From Vibrio sp. 99-8-1 (GTDB taxonomy: Bacteria > Pseudomonadota > Gammaproteobacteria > Enterobacterales > Vibrionaceae), in NCBI RefSeq assembly GCF_013114595.1, contig NZ_VTXE01000017.1, positions 1-64,000 of the forward strand: 64,000 nucleotides of DNA, written 5' to 3'. A model generated the notes under the pieces. That model was not told the origin of the DNA and did no database searches. It saw only the letters and a list, made by a program, of their open reading frames with translations. Below are positions 16,437-25,809 of this stretch, in pieces. The position numbers and the translations under genes are program-made. Position 1 is the stretch's first letter, and each line of letters starts with the position of its first letter.

Positions 16437-17918
16437 TTGGACAAAGCTCACACATTACTCGAAAATGAATTAGAGCAGCTCGCTTCCCGTTATGAAGTGG
16501 AGCCTGAAACTGTTTTGGTTATTGCCAAGCAATGTTTAGGTAAAGCCGACCAAATACTTTATCCCGAAGGCGGAATTAAAGCCTGCATTATTATGTCTCG
16601 CTGTTACTGGCATATGATGGATTACTCTCAAGGGTTAAAATCCATCAAAGAAGCTCTAATTCGCCTCAACCGGTTAGACACCGATCTTTTTCTTCCTGAG
16701 ATTTTGCATGTGCATGCGATGCAGTTTTGGGGACAAGCAAAATACTATTCCGCACAACAATTTTGGATCAATGCCCTTGAACAAGCTGCGCTTGTTGGCG
16801 AAACCATTATTGAAATTGAATGTTTGATTGGCCTTGGTAATGTTTGGCGAGTCACTCAGCAGCACAAATTGGCGATGTCCACACACAGCTTGGCCGTCAA
16901 TGTTGCCAATAATGCCCGTATCGATTGGCTAGAAGGTAAAGCAAGTATCTACCTTGCTAAAGATTATTATCTTCTCAATAACTACATTGAAATGTACTCC
17001 ACGTTAGACAGCGCAGAAGAAGTACTAAAACACAATTCCCATAAACAGTGGAAAGCGGAGATATGGGATCTTCGAGGTTTAGCATTACTCGGTTTAGAGC
17101 GTCTAGATGACGCAGAGATTGCCACCGTTAAAGCGTATAATCTGGCGATTGATAACGACCTGACTTGGATTAAGACACAAGCATTTATTAGCCGAGCTCG
17201 GTTAGAGCTTATCCGCAACAATCTCGACAACGCCAAACAGTTTTTAAGTGATGCGGAAGCTGCTGCAAAGACATTTAACGATGATGACCTACTGTCTCAA
17301 ATCTGTTTCCAACAGTCAGCAGTGGCAGAAAAACAGGGCAACTTTGAAGGCGCACTCAAAGCGTTTAAAAAATACCGTCATCATTCCATTACCCAATTGA
17401 AAGAACAGACCAACAGATTAAGCCTAGATAAAGCACGAGCTTCAAAACGTCAACTTGATCAACGCGCCCGTAAGCTGATTAACCGCATACGTCGCCAAGT
17501 AGAATTTCATCACGGCGATATTGGTTACTCTAACCTTGTTTCTGAAACCTATTGGTGGGAACAGTTGGTTCTGTTCAAGAGTGAATTAACGGCATCTACA
17601 CATGCTGTTATCTTGATTAAACATGCCAATCCAGCCTATTTAGAGGTCTGTTTGGAGCTCTCTCAATGCTTGTGTAATAGGGAAGATTTAATTTCGCGTA
17701 TAAGTGAAGATAGAGTGGGACTATTGGTGGCGGTTAAAGATGAAAAAGCCAAACAGTTATACCAATTTATCAATCAAACGCTCAACAACTACCCATGGGA
17801 AAGACGTGGCTTAGCACAAGATAGACCGCTGGTTGAACTGCACGATATTCTTACTTTCCCATTCACTCTAGAGCAACTCGATGAGTTAAATCAACACGTG
17901 GATAGCGAACATGGATAA
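16437..17918 (+). CDS. TPR-repeat protein with degenerate GGDEF-like C-terminus
   Basis: The 493-residue soluble protein is rich in helical TPR-like repeats over residues 30-330, followed by a basic linker (KARASKRQLDQRARKLINRIRRQ). The last 130 residues have the shape of a GGDEF domain, but the signature position reads EDRVGLLV (about 422-429), so no cyclase activity is expected. The start is a TTG at 16437; no better in-frame start exists for 50 residues. The gene overlaps the active TPR-GGDEF gene by 8 bases. Both proteins begin MDK and share TPR architecture, so this is probably an inactive paralogue acting as its partner. Confidence 0.7.
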   Translation: MDKAHTLLENELEQLASRYEVEPETVLVIAKQCLGKADQILYPEGGIKACIIMSRCYWHMMDYSQGLKSIKEALIRLNRLDTDLFLPEILHVHAMQFWGQAKYYSAQQFWINALEQAALVGETIIEIECLIGLGNVWRVTQQHKLAMSTHSLAVNVANNARIDWLEGKASIYLAKDYYLLNNYIEMYSTLDSAEEVLKHNSHKQWKAEIWDLRGLALLGLERLDDAEIATVKAYNLAIDNDLTWIKTQAFISRARLELIRNNLDNAKQFLSDAEAAAKTFNDDDLLSQICFQQSAVAEKQGNFEGALKAFKKYRHHSITQLKEQTNRLSLDKARASKRQLDQRARKLINRIRRQVEFHHGDIGYSNLVSETYWWEQLVLFKSELTASTHAVILIKHANPAYLEVCLELSQCLCNREDLISRISEDRVGLLVAVKDEKAKQLYQFINQTLNNYPWERRGLAQDRPLVELHDILTFPFTLEQLDELNQHVDSEHG

Positions 17919-19494
17919 ACTTCTCAGTAAAGTATCTGATGCGGGTCTCGACCCTTCTTCGGTTTCTGGAGAAGAAGCCATTATATTCTGGGATCACATA
18001 CTGCAACACATTGCCACTTCACAGCGTGAGAAGGCATATTGTTACCTCATCAGTGCCGAATACCGCAGCCAACTAAACCAAAACAGCCAGTCCATCGATG
18101 AACTTAAAAAAGCGTTGGATTTACTTATACTGCCGGACAACGTAGAAGAGATTATTACTATACGTAGTAGCTTAAGCGCCCGACTGGTGGAGTCAGGACT
18201 CTACACCGAGGCGCTACAAGAGTTCGTTGATCTCTCTTCTTTAGCGGTAGAGTACAGCTTAATTGATGAATACGCCCAAGCGGTACTAGGTATGGGGAGT
18301 CTTTGCGATGCCTACGGTGACCATGCGAAAGCACTGCGCTACTATCAAAAAATTGACGGTATTGATCACGCTTTAACCAGCCGTTCTCTACGTCTCAACT
18401 ACAAGTTAAATATGGTGGCGTGTCTCATCTCTTTAAATAGAGTGAATGCAGCCAGAGAACTGTTAGCTGAGTGCGAAGAGTTGAGTATTCTGGTCAGTGA
18501 CAAAATTCTGGCAGGACAAATTGTTCTCTATCAAGCGCAGTTAGAACGACGAGAGAAAAATTACCATCAAGCATTAGTGACACTGACCAAAACCCACTAT
18601 TTGGTCAACCGCCACCACGCTTATTGGCTTGCAAATATGCTGCGCTTAGAGCAAGCAAGAAACCTAACTGAAATTGGTAAAGTTGAGCTCGCCAGTATTA
18701 TTTTACAGAGCACGACTAAGAAAATCCGTACCACTTCATCACCACTGCTGTTACAAAAACTGTACGATTCATTAAGCCGTGTGTTTATGAATCAAGGTCA
18801 GTTTCAGCAGGCTCTTACCTTTGAAAAAATGGGTTACAGAGTCTCAACGGATCTGATCAAGAGCATTCCTATTAGTGACCTCGGCGCTCATCAATTACGT
18901 AGACTTTCTAGATTTGAGTTACAACTTAAACTCATTATGTCTGAGCAAGAGAACAAAGAGCTAAAAGAGACCACAGAAAATCAAAAAGATACCGTGGCCA
19001 AACTGCAACAAGATGTCTTCACCGATCCTTTAACCTCACTACACAACCGTCGTTGGATGGAGGTGAAGCTAAAAGATCTGCTGTTGCATGATACGCCTTT
19101 TGCTTTCTTGGTTATCGATATTGACCACTTTAAATCCATCAATGACGAGCTTAGCCACTTGGTAGGAGATAAGGCGATTGTTAATGTCTCCCAAGAGCTG
19201 AAATCTCACTTCAAATTCAAAGGCGCATCCTGTGTCCGATTTGGTGGGGAAGAGTTCTTAGTGATACTGGAAAATGCCAACCTCGATCGAGCTCAAATGC
19301 ACGCCGAACACTATCGGGAACGTATTTATCAATATGGCTGGAAAGAGGTGCTTGGTGAACGTGGATTAACCGTAAGTATTGGCGTAACAATGCATATGGA
19401 CGGTGAAAATACTCAGCGTACCTTCTACCGGGCAGATAAAGCCTTATATCGCGCCAAAGCCAACGGACGAAATCAAGTCTGCGTTGAAGAGTAA
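17911..19494 (+). CDS. TPR-repeat diguanylate cyclase (GGEEF)
   Basis: Residues 20-340 of this 527-residue protein are TPR-like helices. A short coiled coil (QENKELKETTENQKDTVAKL) then leads into a GGDEF domain (about 365-525) that starts DPLTSLHNRRWME. It has the intact metal residues DIDHFKSIND and the active motif RFGGEEFLVIL near 443-449. It should synthesise cyclic di-GMP in the cytoplasm, with TPRs as a protein-interaction sensor. It overlaps the preceding degenerate paralogue by 8 bases, implying coupled translation and a possible heteromeric complex. Confidence 0.9.
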   Translation: MDKLLSKVSDAGLDPSSVSGEEAIIFWDHILQHIATSQREKAYCYLISAEYRSQLNQNSQSIDELKKALDLLILPDNVEEIITIRSSLSARLVESGLYTEALQEFVDLSSLAVEYSLIDEYAQAVLGMGSLCDAYGDHAKALRYYQKIDGIDHALTSRSLRLNYKLNMVACLISLNRVNAARELLAECEELSILVSDKILAGQIVLYQAQLERREKNYHQALVTLTKTHYLVNRHHAYWLANMLRLEQARNLTEIGKVELASIILQSTTKKIRTTSSPLLLQKLYDSLSRVFMNQGQFQQALTFEKMGYRVSTDLIKSIPISDLGAHQLRRLSRFELQLKLIMSEQENKELKETTENQKDTVAKLQQDVFTDPLTSLHNRRWMEVKLKDLLLHDTPFAFLVIDIDHFKSINDELSHLVGDKAIVNVSQELKSHFKFKGASCVRFGGEEFLVILENANLDRAQMHAEHYRERIYQYGWKEVLGERGLTVSIGVTMHMDGENTQRTFYRADKALYRAKANGRNQVCVEE

Positions 19495-19702
19495 CGCTTC
19501 CCTAATCAGCTAAACAGCACTGAAAAGAACAACCGACACCACTCGTGCGGCAGACGACTTTATACCACTTGGCTATATTGTTTGCTAAACTGAAAATCAT
19601 GGTTCGATTTAACGTGCTGTTTTAACATCACTCTTTCACCTTTATTTGTGAAATTGTCTTTGCTTTAGCGCACGCCCATCTACTTTAAGCAAGGATATGC
19701 TT

Positions 19703-20089
19703 ATGTTTCTAGATTACGTTGCGCTTGGCCTTCTCATCTTTGTCGCACTGGTTATGTTTTATGGCATCATTGTTATACATGACATCCCATATGAAATATC
19801 TAAAGAACGCAATCACCCTCACCAAGACGCCATTCATGTTGCTGGATGGGTCAGCTTATTTACTTTACATGTATTGTGGCCATTTCTTTGGATTTGGGCG
19901 ACTCTTTGGCGCTCAGACAGAGGTTGGGGGTTTCATAAGTTAGAAGAAGAACAGCTGGATACAAACCATAAAATCACGCTACTTTCAGAGCAAGTTTTGC
20001 AGTTGGAAAAAGAGGTGAACGCGTTAAAGTATCAAGTCAGCAAGCCATCAGATAACCGCGCTGAACCTTCAACAGAAGGAGACGCATAA
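19703..20089 (+). CDS. yiaW: DUF3302 inner-membrane protein, YiaW-like
   Basis: The 128-residue protein matches Escherichia coli YiaW: MFLDYVALGLLIFVALVMFYGII, HDIPYEISKERNHPHQDAIHVAGWVSLFTLHV and LWPFLWIWATLWR. It has two membrane segments and a C-terminal coiled coil (about 85-110). I chose ATG at 19703 because AAGGA at 19691-19695 lies 7 bases before it; the upstream ATG at 19697 is too close. The stop overlaps the first base of the HlyD-family gene, as in the enteric yiaVW pair. Function is unknown; it presumably works with the adaptor. Confidence 0.85.
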   Translation: MFLDYVALGLLIFVALVMFYGIIVIHDIPYEISKERNHPHQDAIHVAGWVSLFTLHVLWPFLWIWATLWRSDRGWGFHKLEEEQLDTNHKITLLSEQVLQLEKEVNALKYQVSKPSDNRAEPSTEGDA

Positions 20090-21219
20090 TGGAAACATTA
20101 CTTGTCTTAACCTACACCGCGTTTTGTGTCGCCATTTTCAAAGTTTTTAAGATACCACTAAACAAATGGACGGTTCCTACCGCCGTACTTGGGGGAGTAG
20201 CTCTGGTTGGCTCAATGGTGCTTGTGATGAACTATAACCACCCTTTTACCCATATTGGTGGACAGATCTTTAACACCACTCCTATCGTCAGTAGTGTTAG
20301 GGGGAAAGTGGTTGAGGTTAATGTCGTTGCTAACCAGCCTTTAAAAAAGGGAGAGGTACTTTTCAAAATAGATCCCACCCCATTCGAAGCAGAAGTGGTC
20401 AACAGAACAGCGGCACTGGTTGCCTCGCAACAAAATGTATTACAGCTTGAGTCCGTTTATAAAGCCGCACAAGCTACCGCAATTAAAGCAACCGCGGAGA
20501 GAGACAAAGCTCAGCGAGAATATCAAAGGTACCAAAAAGGCTTTTCTAGAGGGGCATTTACTGAACAACAAGTCGATACCAAACAACAAAGTTACAAAGC
20601 CGCACAAGCCTCTTTGGAGGCAGCGCTTGCTAATCAAAATCAAGCTGAATTGGCGTATACATCAGAAATTAATGGTGAAAACACCTCTGTTGCTCGTGCC
20701 AAAGCGGCACTTACACAAGCGCAGTTCAACTTAGACGAAACTACCGTCTATGCGCCTACAGACGGTTACGTCTCTCAATTGGCTTTAAGGCCTGGGATGA
20801 TGGCGGTTCCTTTGCCTTTGGCCCCAGTGATGACCTTTGTTCATACCGAAGACAAGTACTATGTGGGCGCATTTAGACAAAATGCCTCCCAGCGACTTAA
20901 ACCTGGATTTGAGGCGGATTTCATCTTTCGTGCATTACCCGGTAAAACGTTTAAAGGAGAAGTGGTCGAGTTAATTCCAGCCATTGCAGAAGGACAAATA
21001 CAAGCACGAGGAACCTTATTAGGAACTAACGCGCTTAACACTCAAGGTCGACTAATGGTTAAGTTACGTATCCTCGATGATATCTCATCATTTAACTTAC
21101 CACTGGGTAGCGCAGCTGAAATCGCAGTGTACTCTCCGCATTTTGAACATGTTTCTGTCATGAGAAAAATACTTATTCGAATGAAAAGCTGGCAAAACTA
21201 CCTTTATGTCGATCATTAA
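20089..21219 (+). CDS. yiaV: HlyD-family membrane fusion protein, YiaV-like
   Basis: The 376-residue protein has two N-terminal membrane helices (5-20 and about 28-48), a biotinyl-lipoyl-like strand (VRGKVVEVNVVANQPLKKGEVLFKID), a coiled-coil hairpin (95-210) and a beta-barrel domain. It ends HVSVMRKILIRMKSWQNYLYVDH, close to the end of Escherichia coli YiaV. Such proteins bridge an inner-membrane pump to the envelope. No pump or outer-membrane channel gene is adjacent, only the DUF3302 gene, which may be the inner-membrane partner. Confidence 0.88.
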   Translation: METLLVLTYTAFCVAIFKVFKIPLNKWTVPTAVLGGVALVGSMVLVMNYNHPFTHIGGQIFNTTPIVSSVRGKVVEVNVVANQPLKKGEVLFKIDPTPFEAEVVNRTAALVASQQNVLQLESVYKAAQATAIKATAERDKAQREYQRYQKGFSRGAFTEQQVDTKQQSYKAAQASLEAALANQNQAELAYTSEINGENTSVARAKAALTQAQFNLDETTVYAPTDGYVSQLALRPGMMAVPLPLAPVMTFVHTEDKYYVGAFRQNASQRLKPGFEADFIFRALPGKTFKGEVVELIPAIAEGQIQARGTLLGTNALNTQGRLMVKLRILDDISSFNLPLGSAAEIAVYSPHFEHVSVMRKILIRMKSWQNYLYVDH

Positions 21220-21252
21220 TGCGACTAAGTAGTGAGCGAAAATGATGTTTCT

Positions 21253-21274
21253 AACGGCAGCCATGGCTGCCGTT
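21253..21274 (+). terminator. Perfect palindrome after the yiaVW-like pair
   Basis: AACGGCAGCC and GGCTGCCGTT are perfect complementary arms separated by AT only. The stem is GC rich but followed by GTTTAAAG and not a clean T run, so termination is likely but not certain. A second hairpin, GGCC-N4-GGCC type, follows near 21307-21320. Confidence 0.5.
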
Positions 21275-21453
21275 GTTTAAAGCACCAGCAATCGGCTGCA
21301 AAAAAGGCCGCGAAAGGCCAACAGACCCTAGCAGTACCGAGCCAAATCAAAAAATATGCAAATTAATTGAAAACTAATAGGAAACTCTAGAATAAATTCG
21401 CTACCATTAAACAAGCACATAAAAAAACCATACACATAGACTCTGGTTACGTA

Positions 21454-22476
21454 ATGACAAACGAAGATTTTCAGAAAGCAGCAGAAAACTTACGCAAAGC
21501 TGTTCCCCTAATGATAAAAAATCAGGTGCCAACGACGCCTGAAAATTATGCATTGTGGTACACCTACGTTGCAGAAACTCAACCTGAACTGAATCAAGAA
21601 CTCAACAAAATTATCGAAGAGTATGGTTTGTGCCTGCCTAGTCATAGCGAAGGTTTATACAAAACCTACATAGCAAGCCAAACCGAAGCAGATGTTCAGG
21701 AACTACGAAATAATCTCGAGATCCTGATAAACGAAATTTTCATGTCAATGAAAGACACGTTGGCAGACACCAGTACTTTTCAGAACAATATTGAGAAAAG
21801 TCTTACCAATTTAGAAGCCATGGAAGAAGAAGGCATTACGTTTGATGAGCTGCTTTCACTGGTGAGAGGCTTTGTTGCACAATCAAAAGAGATTAAACAC
21901 TCAACACAGTATTTTAATAACCAGCTAAGTACCGCCAGTGAAGAGATTTCAACGCTGAAAAAAGAGTTGGAAAAAGTGCAGCGTGATGCTCTGTACGATA
22001 GTTTATCTAGCTTATTAAACCGAGGAGCTTTTGATAGAGATATCGCTTCGTTTTGCAGCTCTGGTGAGTCCCACCCACTCTGTTTGATTTTAATTGATAT
22101 CGATAGATTTAAAAATTTAAATGATCAGTATGGCCATGTATTTGGAGATATGGTGATCAAAGCTATTGCAAGAAGACTTCAGTTACACTGCCGAGATGGC
22201 ATCGCAGCTTATCGTTACGGTGGCGAAGAGTTTGCATTGTTGGTTCCCAATAAATCACTTCGTATTGCACGCCAATTTGCCGAAACAGTACGTCGCTCCA
22301 TTGAAAAAATTTCCGTTAAAGATAAGCGATCAGGAAAACAGGTAGAAAATATTTCAGCCTCTTTGGGTGTCGCTGAGTTTGTTGAGGAACAGAACCCTAT
22401 TGCTCTTATTGATAGTGCCGATAAGCAACTATATAAAGCGAAGAGCTTAGGTCGAAATCGCGTCATGCCTTTATAG
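21454..22476 (+). CDS. Soluble diguanylate cyclase (GGEEF)
   Basis: The 340-residue protein lacks membrane segments. An N-terminal helical region (1-170, PTTPENYALWYTYVAE and a long coiled coil) leads to a GGDEF domain with DIDRFKNLNDQYGH and an intact RYGGEEFALLV (GGEEF at 256-260). It should make cyclic di-GMP. No RxxD inhibitory site is visible just upstream of the motif. The gene stands alone, with its own terminator 26 bases downstream. It is one of three intact cyclases in this window. Confidence 0.9.
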   Translation: MTNEDFQKAAENLRKAVPLMIKNQVPTTPENYALWYTYVAETQPELNQELNKIIEEYGLCLPSHSEGLYKTYIASQTEADVQELRNNLEILINEIFMSMKDTLADTSTFQNNIEKSLTNLEAMEEEGITFDELLSLVRGFVAQSKEIKHSTQYFNNQLSTASEEISTLKKELEKVQRDALYDSLSSLLNRGAFDRDIASFCSSGESHPLCLILIDIDRFKNLNDQYGHVFGDMVIKAIARRLQLHCRDGIAAYRYGGEEFALLVPNKSLRIARQFAETVRRSIEKISVKDKRSGKQVENISASLGVAEFVEEQNPIALIDSADKQLYKAKSLGRNRVMPL

Positions 22477-22501
22477 GACAACGCAACTTGATAGTTAATT
22501 A

Positions 22502-22530
22502 ACGAGCGGCTTGCCGCTCGTTTTTATTTT
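22502..22530 (+). terminator. Rho-independent terminator after the soluble cyclase gene
   Basis: Arms ACGAGCGGC (22502-22510) and GCCGCTCGT (22513-22521) are followed by TTTTATTTT. The remaining bases to the nhaD start (22531-22785) are AT rich and show no other named element. Confidence 0.85.
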
Positions 22531-22785
22531 CCCTTTCGTTTTTTTGCGTCAGATGCCCCATAAACCGATCATCAATTTTACAAATTATCAACAAATCTGC
22601 TCTACTATTAGCCAACAAGATAATAATGACCCGTTTTAAAATGAGCCCACCAAGCGTCAATGCCGCTGTCTGTTTACTAACATTTAAGCAAAGATATTAG
22701 CGTTACTTGGTGTAGTTCACACAACTTATAAATCGGGTTTACTAAAATAATGTTAAACGTCTATTTTCGAAGGATTGAAAATTAC

Positions 22786-24228
22786 ATGAAACTAACACGC
22801 TGTTTTTTAGCAATATTACTCAGTTTATTCTCTACTACCGTTTTTTCCTCAACCATTGACAATCTGCCCATCCCCGGACTGACTCAATCTACCATTGGTT
22901 ACGCTTCTTTATTGGTCTTTACCCTGGCATACGGACTCGTTATGGCAGAAGAGTACCTCCAGTTAAGAAAGTCCAAACCGGTACTATTGGCCGCCGGCAT
23001 TATTTGGATAATGATTGGCTATGTATACCAGCAACATGGTCAGACAGAAGTCGCCAAACAAGCTATCGAACACAATTTATTAGAATATGCAGAACTGTTG
23101 CTCTTCTTGCTGGTGGCAATGACTTACATCAGTGCTATGGAAGAGAGGCGAATCTTCGACTGTCTTAGAGCTTGGATGGTCGGTAAAGGGTTTAACCTTC
23201 GTTCACTATTTTGGATTACCGGCATTCTTTCATTTTTTATCTCTCCTATTGCTGACAATCTAACCACGGCACTATTGATGTGTGCGGTAGTTCTCAAGGT
23301 AGGAGGCAATAACGCCAAGTTTATTAATTTAGCCTGCATCAATATTGTTGTAGCGGCAAATGCGGGTGGGGCTTTCAGTCCATTTGGAGATATTACAACG
23401 CTAATGGTTTGGCAGGCAGGCTTAGTCTCATTTTCTCAATTTCTCTCCCTATTCGTGCCCTCTGTTGCTAACTATATTGTGCCAGCGATTATTATGTCGT
23501 TCTTTGTACCAAAAACTCAGCCAGAAGCCATACATGAGTACGTAGAAATGAAACGCGGTGGTAAGCGCATTATAGGGTTGTTTTTGTTAACCATCGCCAC
23601 TGCGGTCTGCTTCCACGGCTACCTGCACTTCCCACCGGTTATCGGCATGATGATGGGATTGGCCTACTTGCAGTTTTTCGGCTTTTTCTTGCGTAAAACA
23701 TTACCCGCATCTATTGCACGCAAAAGAGCAAAAGCTGTTGCCGCACACGATGAAGCGGCCCTAAAACGATTAGGGTCTATCATACCTTTTGATGTGTTTA
23801 GACGAGTCTCTCACGCGGAGTGGGATACCTTACTGTTCTTCTACGGCGTCGTTATGTGCGTAGGGGGGTTGAGTTTACTTGGCTATTTAAATCTAGTCTC
23901 TGAAGTGATGTACACACAATGGGATCCTATCTGGGCGAATATCGTTGTTGGTGTCCTTTCTGCCATTGTCGATAACATTCCGGTGATGTTTGCGGTACTC
24001 ACTATGCAACCAGAGATGTCATTAGGTAACTGGCTACTGGTGACCTTAACGGCAGGTGTAGGGGGTAGCTTGCTCTCTATCGGTTCAGCCGCCGGAGTGG
24101 CATTGATGGGCGCAGCTCACGGCAAATACACCTTCTTTGGCCACCTAAAATGGATGCCAGTGATTGCGCTAGGTTACGCGCTCAGTATCGTTGTCCATCT
24201 GCTATTGAATCAGACGGCTTTTTTGTAG
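22786..24228 (+). CDS. nhaD: Sodium/proton antiporter NhaD
   Basis: The product of about 480 residues has a signal-like first helix (MKLTRCFLAILLSLFSTTVFSS) and 11-12 further membrane segments of the ion transporter superfamily. Two family hallmarks are present: SPIADNLTTALLMCAVV and AIVDNIPVMFAVLTM, acidic/asparagine half-helices that coordinate cations. GGAFSPFGDITTLMVWQAG also matches. It exchanges sodium or lithium for protons and helps salt and pH tolerance, typical of vibrios. I prefer ATG at 22786 (GAAGGA upstream) to the ATG at 22750. Confidence 0.92.
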   Translation: MKLTRCFLAILLSLFSTTVFSSTIDNLPIPGLTQSTIGYASLLVFTLAYGLVMAEEYLQLRKSKPVLLAAGIIWIMIGYVYQQHGQTEVAKQAIEHNLLEYAELLLFLLVAMTYISAMEERRIFDCLRAWMVGKGFNLRSLFWITGILSFFISPIADNLTTALLMCAVVLKVGGNNAKFINLACINIVVAANAGGAFSPFGDITTLMVWQAGLVSFSQFLSLFVPSVANYIVPAIIMSFFVPKTQPEAIHEYVEMKRGGKRIIGLFLLTIATAVCFHGYLHFPPVIGMMMGLAYLQFFGFFLRKTLPASIARKRAKAVAAHDEAALKRLGSIIPFDVFRRVSHAEWDTLLFFYGVVMCVGGLSLLGYLNLVSEVMYTQWDPIWANIVVGVLSAIVDNIPVMFAVLTMQPEMSLGNWLLVTLTAGVGGSLLSIGSAAGVALMGAAHGKYTFFGHLKWMPVIALGYALSIVVHLLLNQTAFL

Positions 24229-24290
24229 CGACAGGTCTTCCTTTCACAACGGAACATAAGTACTCATTCAATTGAGCTGGCACAGCCACA

Positions 24291-24333
24291 AAAAGTAGAG
24301 GTCGGTTATTTACTTAACGCCTCTACTTTTTTT
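24291..24333. terminator. Bidirectional terminator between nhaD and the DUF3081-like gene
   Basis: AAAAGTAGAG (24291-24300) pairs with CTCTACTTTT (24321-24330) and is flanked by A and T runs on either side. The stop codon of the small minus-strand gene lies inside the loop, so the 3' end of that gene forms part of the structure. Confidence 0.7.
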
Positions 24334-24557
24334 AGAAAGCTATCCCGTAGATGTTCTTGGTCATACTCAAGGTGATAGGTGTTATGAAAACCCACTGTTA
24401 ACTCCACACCATTGCCACGCATAAACACATTGTAGCCATCATAATCTGAGCACGCTTCTACACCTTCGTAGATCTTACCAAACTCTGTCGGTGTACCGTT
24501 ATCCATCACCATTTCATAGGCTTTAAGGACTTTGCTTGGATCCAGTTCGTTCTTCAT
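24306..24557 (-). CDS. Small conserved protein, DUF3081-like
   Basis: The 83-residue protein (MKNELDPSKVLKAYEMVMDN at the start, VELTVGFHNTYHLEYD near the end) looks like the DUF3081 family of small gammaproteobacterial proteins, from memory. Function is unknown. It is acidic and soluble. I chose ATG at 24557 because AAGG lies 8 bases before it; an in-frame GTG at 24566 overlaps that site. It is monocistronic and converges on nhaD. Confidence 0.65.
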   Translation of the reverse strand: MKNELDPSKVLKAYEMVMDNGTPTEFGKIYEGVEACSDYDGYNVFMRGNGVELTVGFHNTYHLEYDQEHLRDSFLKKVEALSK

Positions 24558-24848
24558 AATAGGCACCTTAGATGTATAATCTCACTATAAGTATGGTAAC
24601 TATTAGCCAGTTGGCAAATGTAGCCTGACCATTGTTAAACGACAAATGGTAAAGTTATTCAAATAGCATCAAGGATGCGTGCTCAGGGAAGATTGCGAAA
24701 TTCAATATAATCTGTGCTAGATTGGCGGTTAGGGTCAAATGATCATACTGCTAGCACACTTGTTCAGAGTCCCTTAAAAGCAACGTTTGTGAATGAATAG
24801 TCACCATATGCAATAGACTTCCGTATAGATAACAAAGAGCAAAACTCA

Positions 24849-25706
24849 ATGACGGACAAAATTTCCACCACAGCATTAGCAAAGCAGAAAAACACCGATT
24901 CAAAAACTCTGTTTAGTCAACTCAATCAGTTGGGCTACATTGTTCGTCATAATGATAAGTGGCAACTGACCAATACAGGACTACGCTTTGGTGGTGATTA
25001 TGTCGACCACAAAGAGTTTGGCTCCTTCATTGTTTGGCCAAGTAATTTGTTAATTGATACAAGCATCAGCGCAGGAGTGCGGTTAACTGCAACTCAAATT
25101 GGCGATAAATTGGGGTTAAATGCTAAAAAAATCAATCAAATACTCAATGAACTGGGCTGGATGAACAAAGAAGAGGATGGCTGGCACTTAACGGATCTTG
25201 GCGTGCAGGCAGGGGGAGAACCAAGAGAGCCCAAAAACGCCTCAAGCCAGTTTATAGTTTGGCATGACACCATTTTGCGTGACAAAAATTTTCGTCGTTC
25301 AGTCAGCGAATTTCTTGGTACAGATTCAGACACTGTATCCACAGATAAGTCATTTTCTAGTTTCCAGCAAAAATTCTCAGCGAAGCACCGAACTTCAGAT
25401 GGTCATTATGTTTGTACTAAAGAAGAGATGCTCATCGATAACTGGTTATATATGGCGGGGTTAGTGCATGCTTACCAACGAAAACTCCCCATTGAAGAAG
25501 AGTTATACTGTAATTTTTATTTACCCTCTGGCCGTGTCTACATTCAACTATGGGACAAAACACAAACAGAGATAAGTAGAGAAGCGGTTTTAGCCATCTA
25601 TCATCGCTATAACTTCAATATTATTGAACTAGAAAAGCATGATACCGACAACCTAGATAATATATTACCAAGCGCACTACGAACGTTTGGTGTTAAGGCA
25701 TATTAA
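24849..25706 (+). CDS. Tandem winged-helix-like protein with a nuclease-fold-like C-terminus
   Basis: I do not have a confident name for this 285-residue protein. Residues 1-55 and 70-125 are two similar units. Each has a helix-turn-helix-like part (TDSKTLFSQLNQLGYI; LNAKKINQILNELGW) followed by KWQLTNTGLRFGG or GWHLTDLGVQAGG, then a FIVW strand. The C-terminus (about 190-240: CTKEEMLIDNWLYMAGLVHAY, then NFYLPSGRVYIQLWD) resembles the PD-(D/E)xK module of helicase-associated nucleases. There the pattern is usually KSxxEKxIAxWL ... PDFYLP ... IYIEYWG. The Asp and Glu positions read Asn and Gln here, so catalysis may be lost. Confidence 0.5.
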   Translation: MTDKISTTALAKQKNTDSKTLFSQLNQLGYIVRHNDKWQLTNTGLRFGGDYVDHKEFGSFIVWPSNLLIDTSISAGVRLTATQIGDKLGLNAKKINQILNELGWMNKEEDGWHLTDLGVQAGGEPREPKNASSQFIVWHDTILRDKNFRRSVSEFLGTDSDTVSTDKSFSSFQQKFSAKHRTSDGHYVCTKEEMLIDNWLYMAGLVHAYQRKLPIEEELYCNFYLPSGRVYIQLWDKTQTEISREAVLAIYHRYNFNIIELEKHDTDNLDNILPSALRTFGVKAY

Positions 25707-25809
25707 TAAAAACTGAGCTGAGAGAGGGCTTCCTGCCCTATTTCACCTATTAGCCAGTGTCTCTCATCATGCTTATTGGTTTACATTACCCAAGCTAAGA
25801 TAAATAGAA

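Noticed and set aside
24290-24340. Riboswitch-like structure at the end of nhaD
   Set aside because: It is a simple stem between convergent genes with A and T runs, better explained as a bidirectional terminator.
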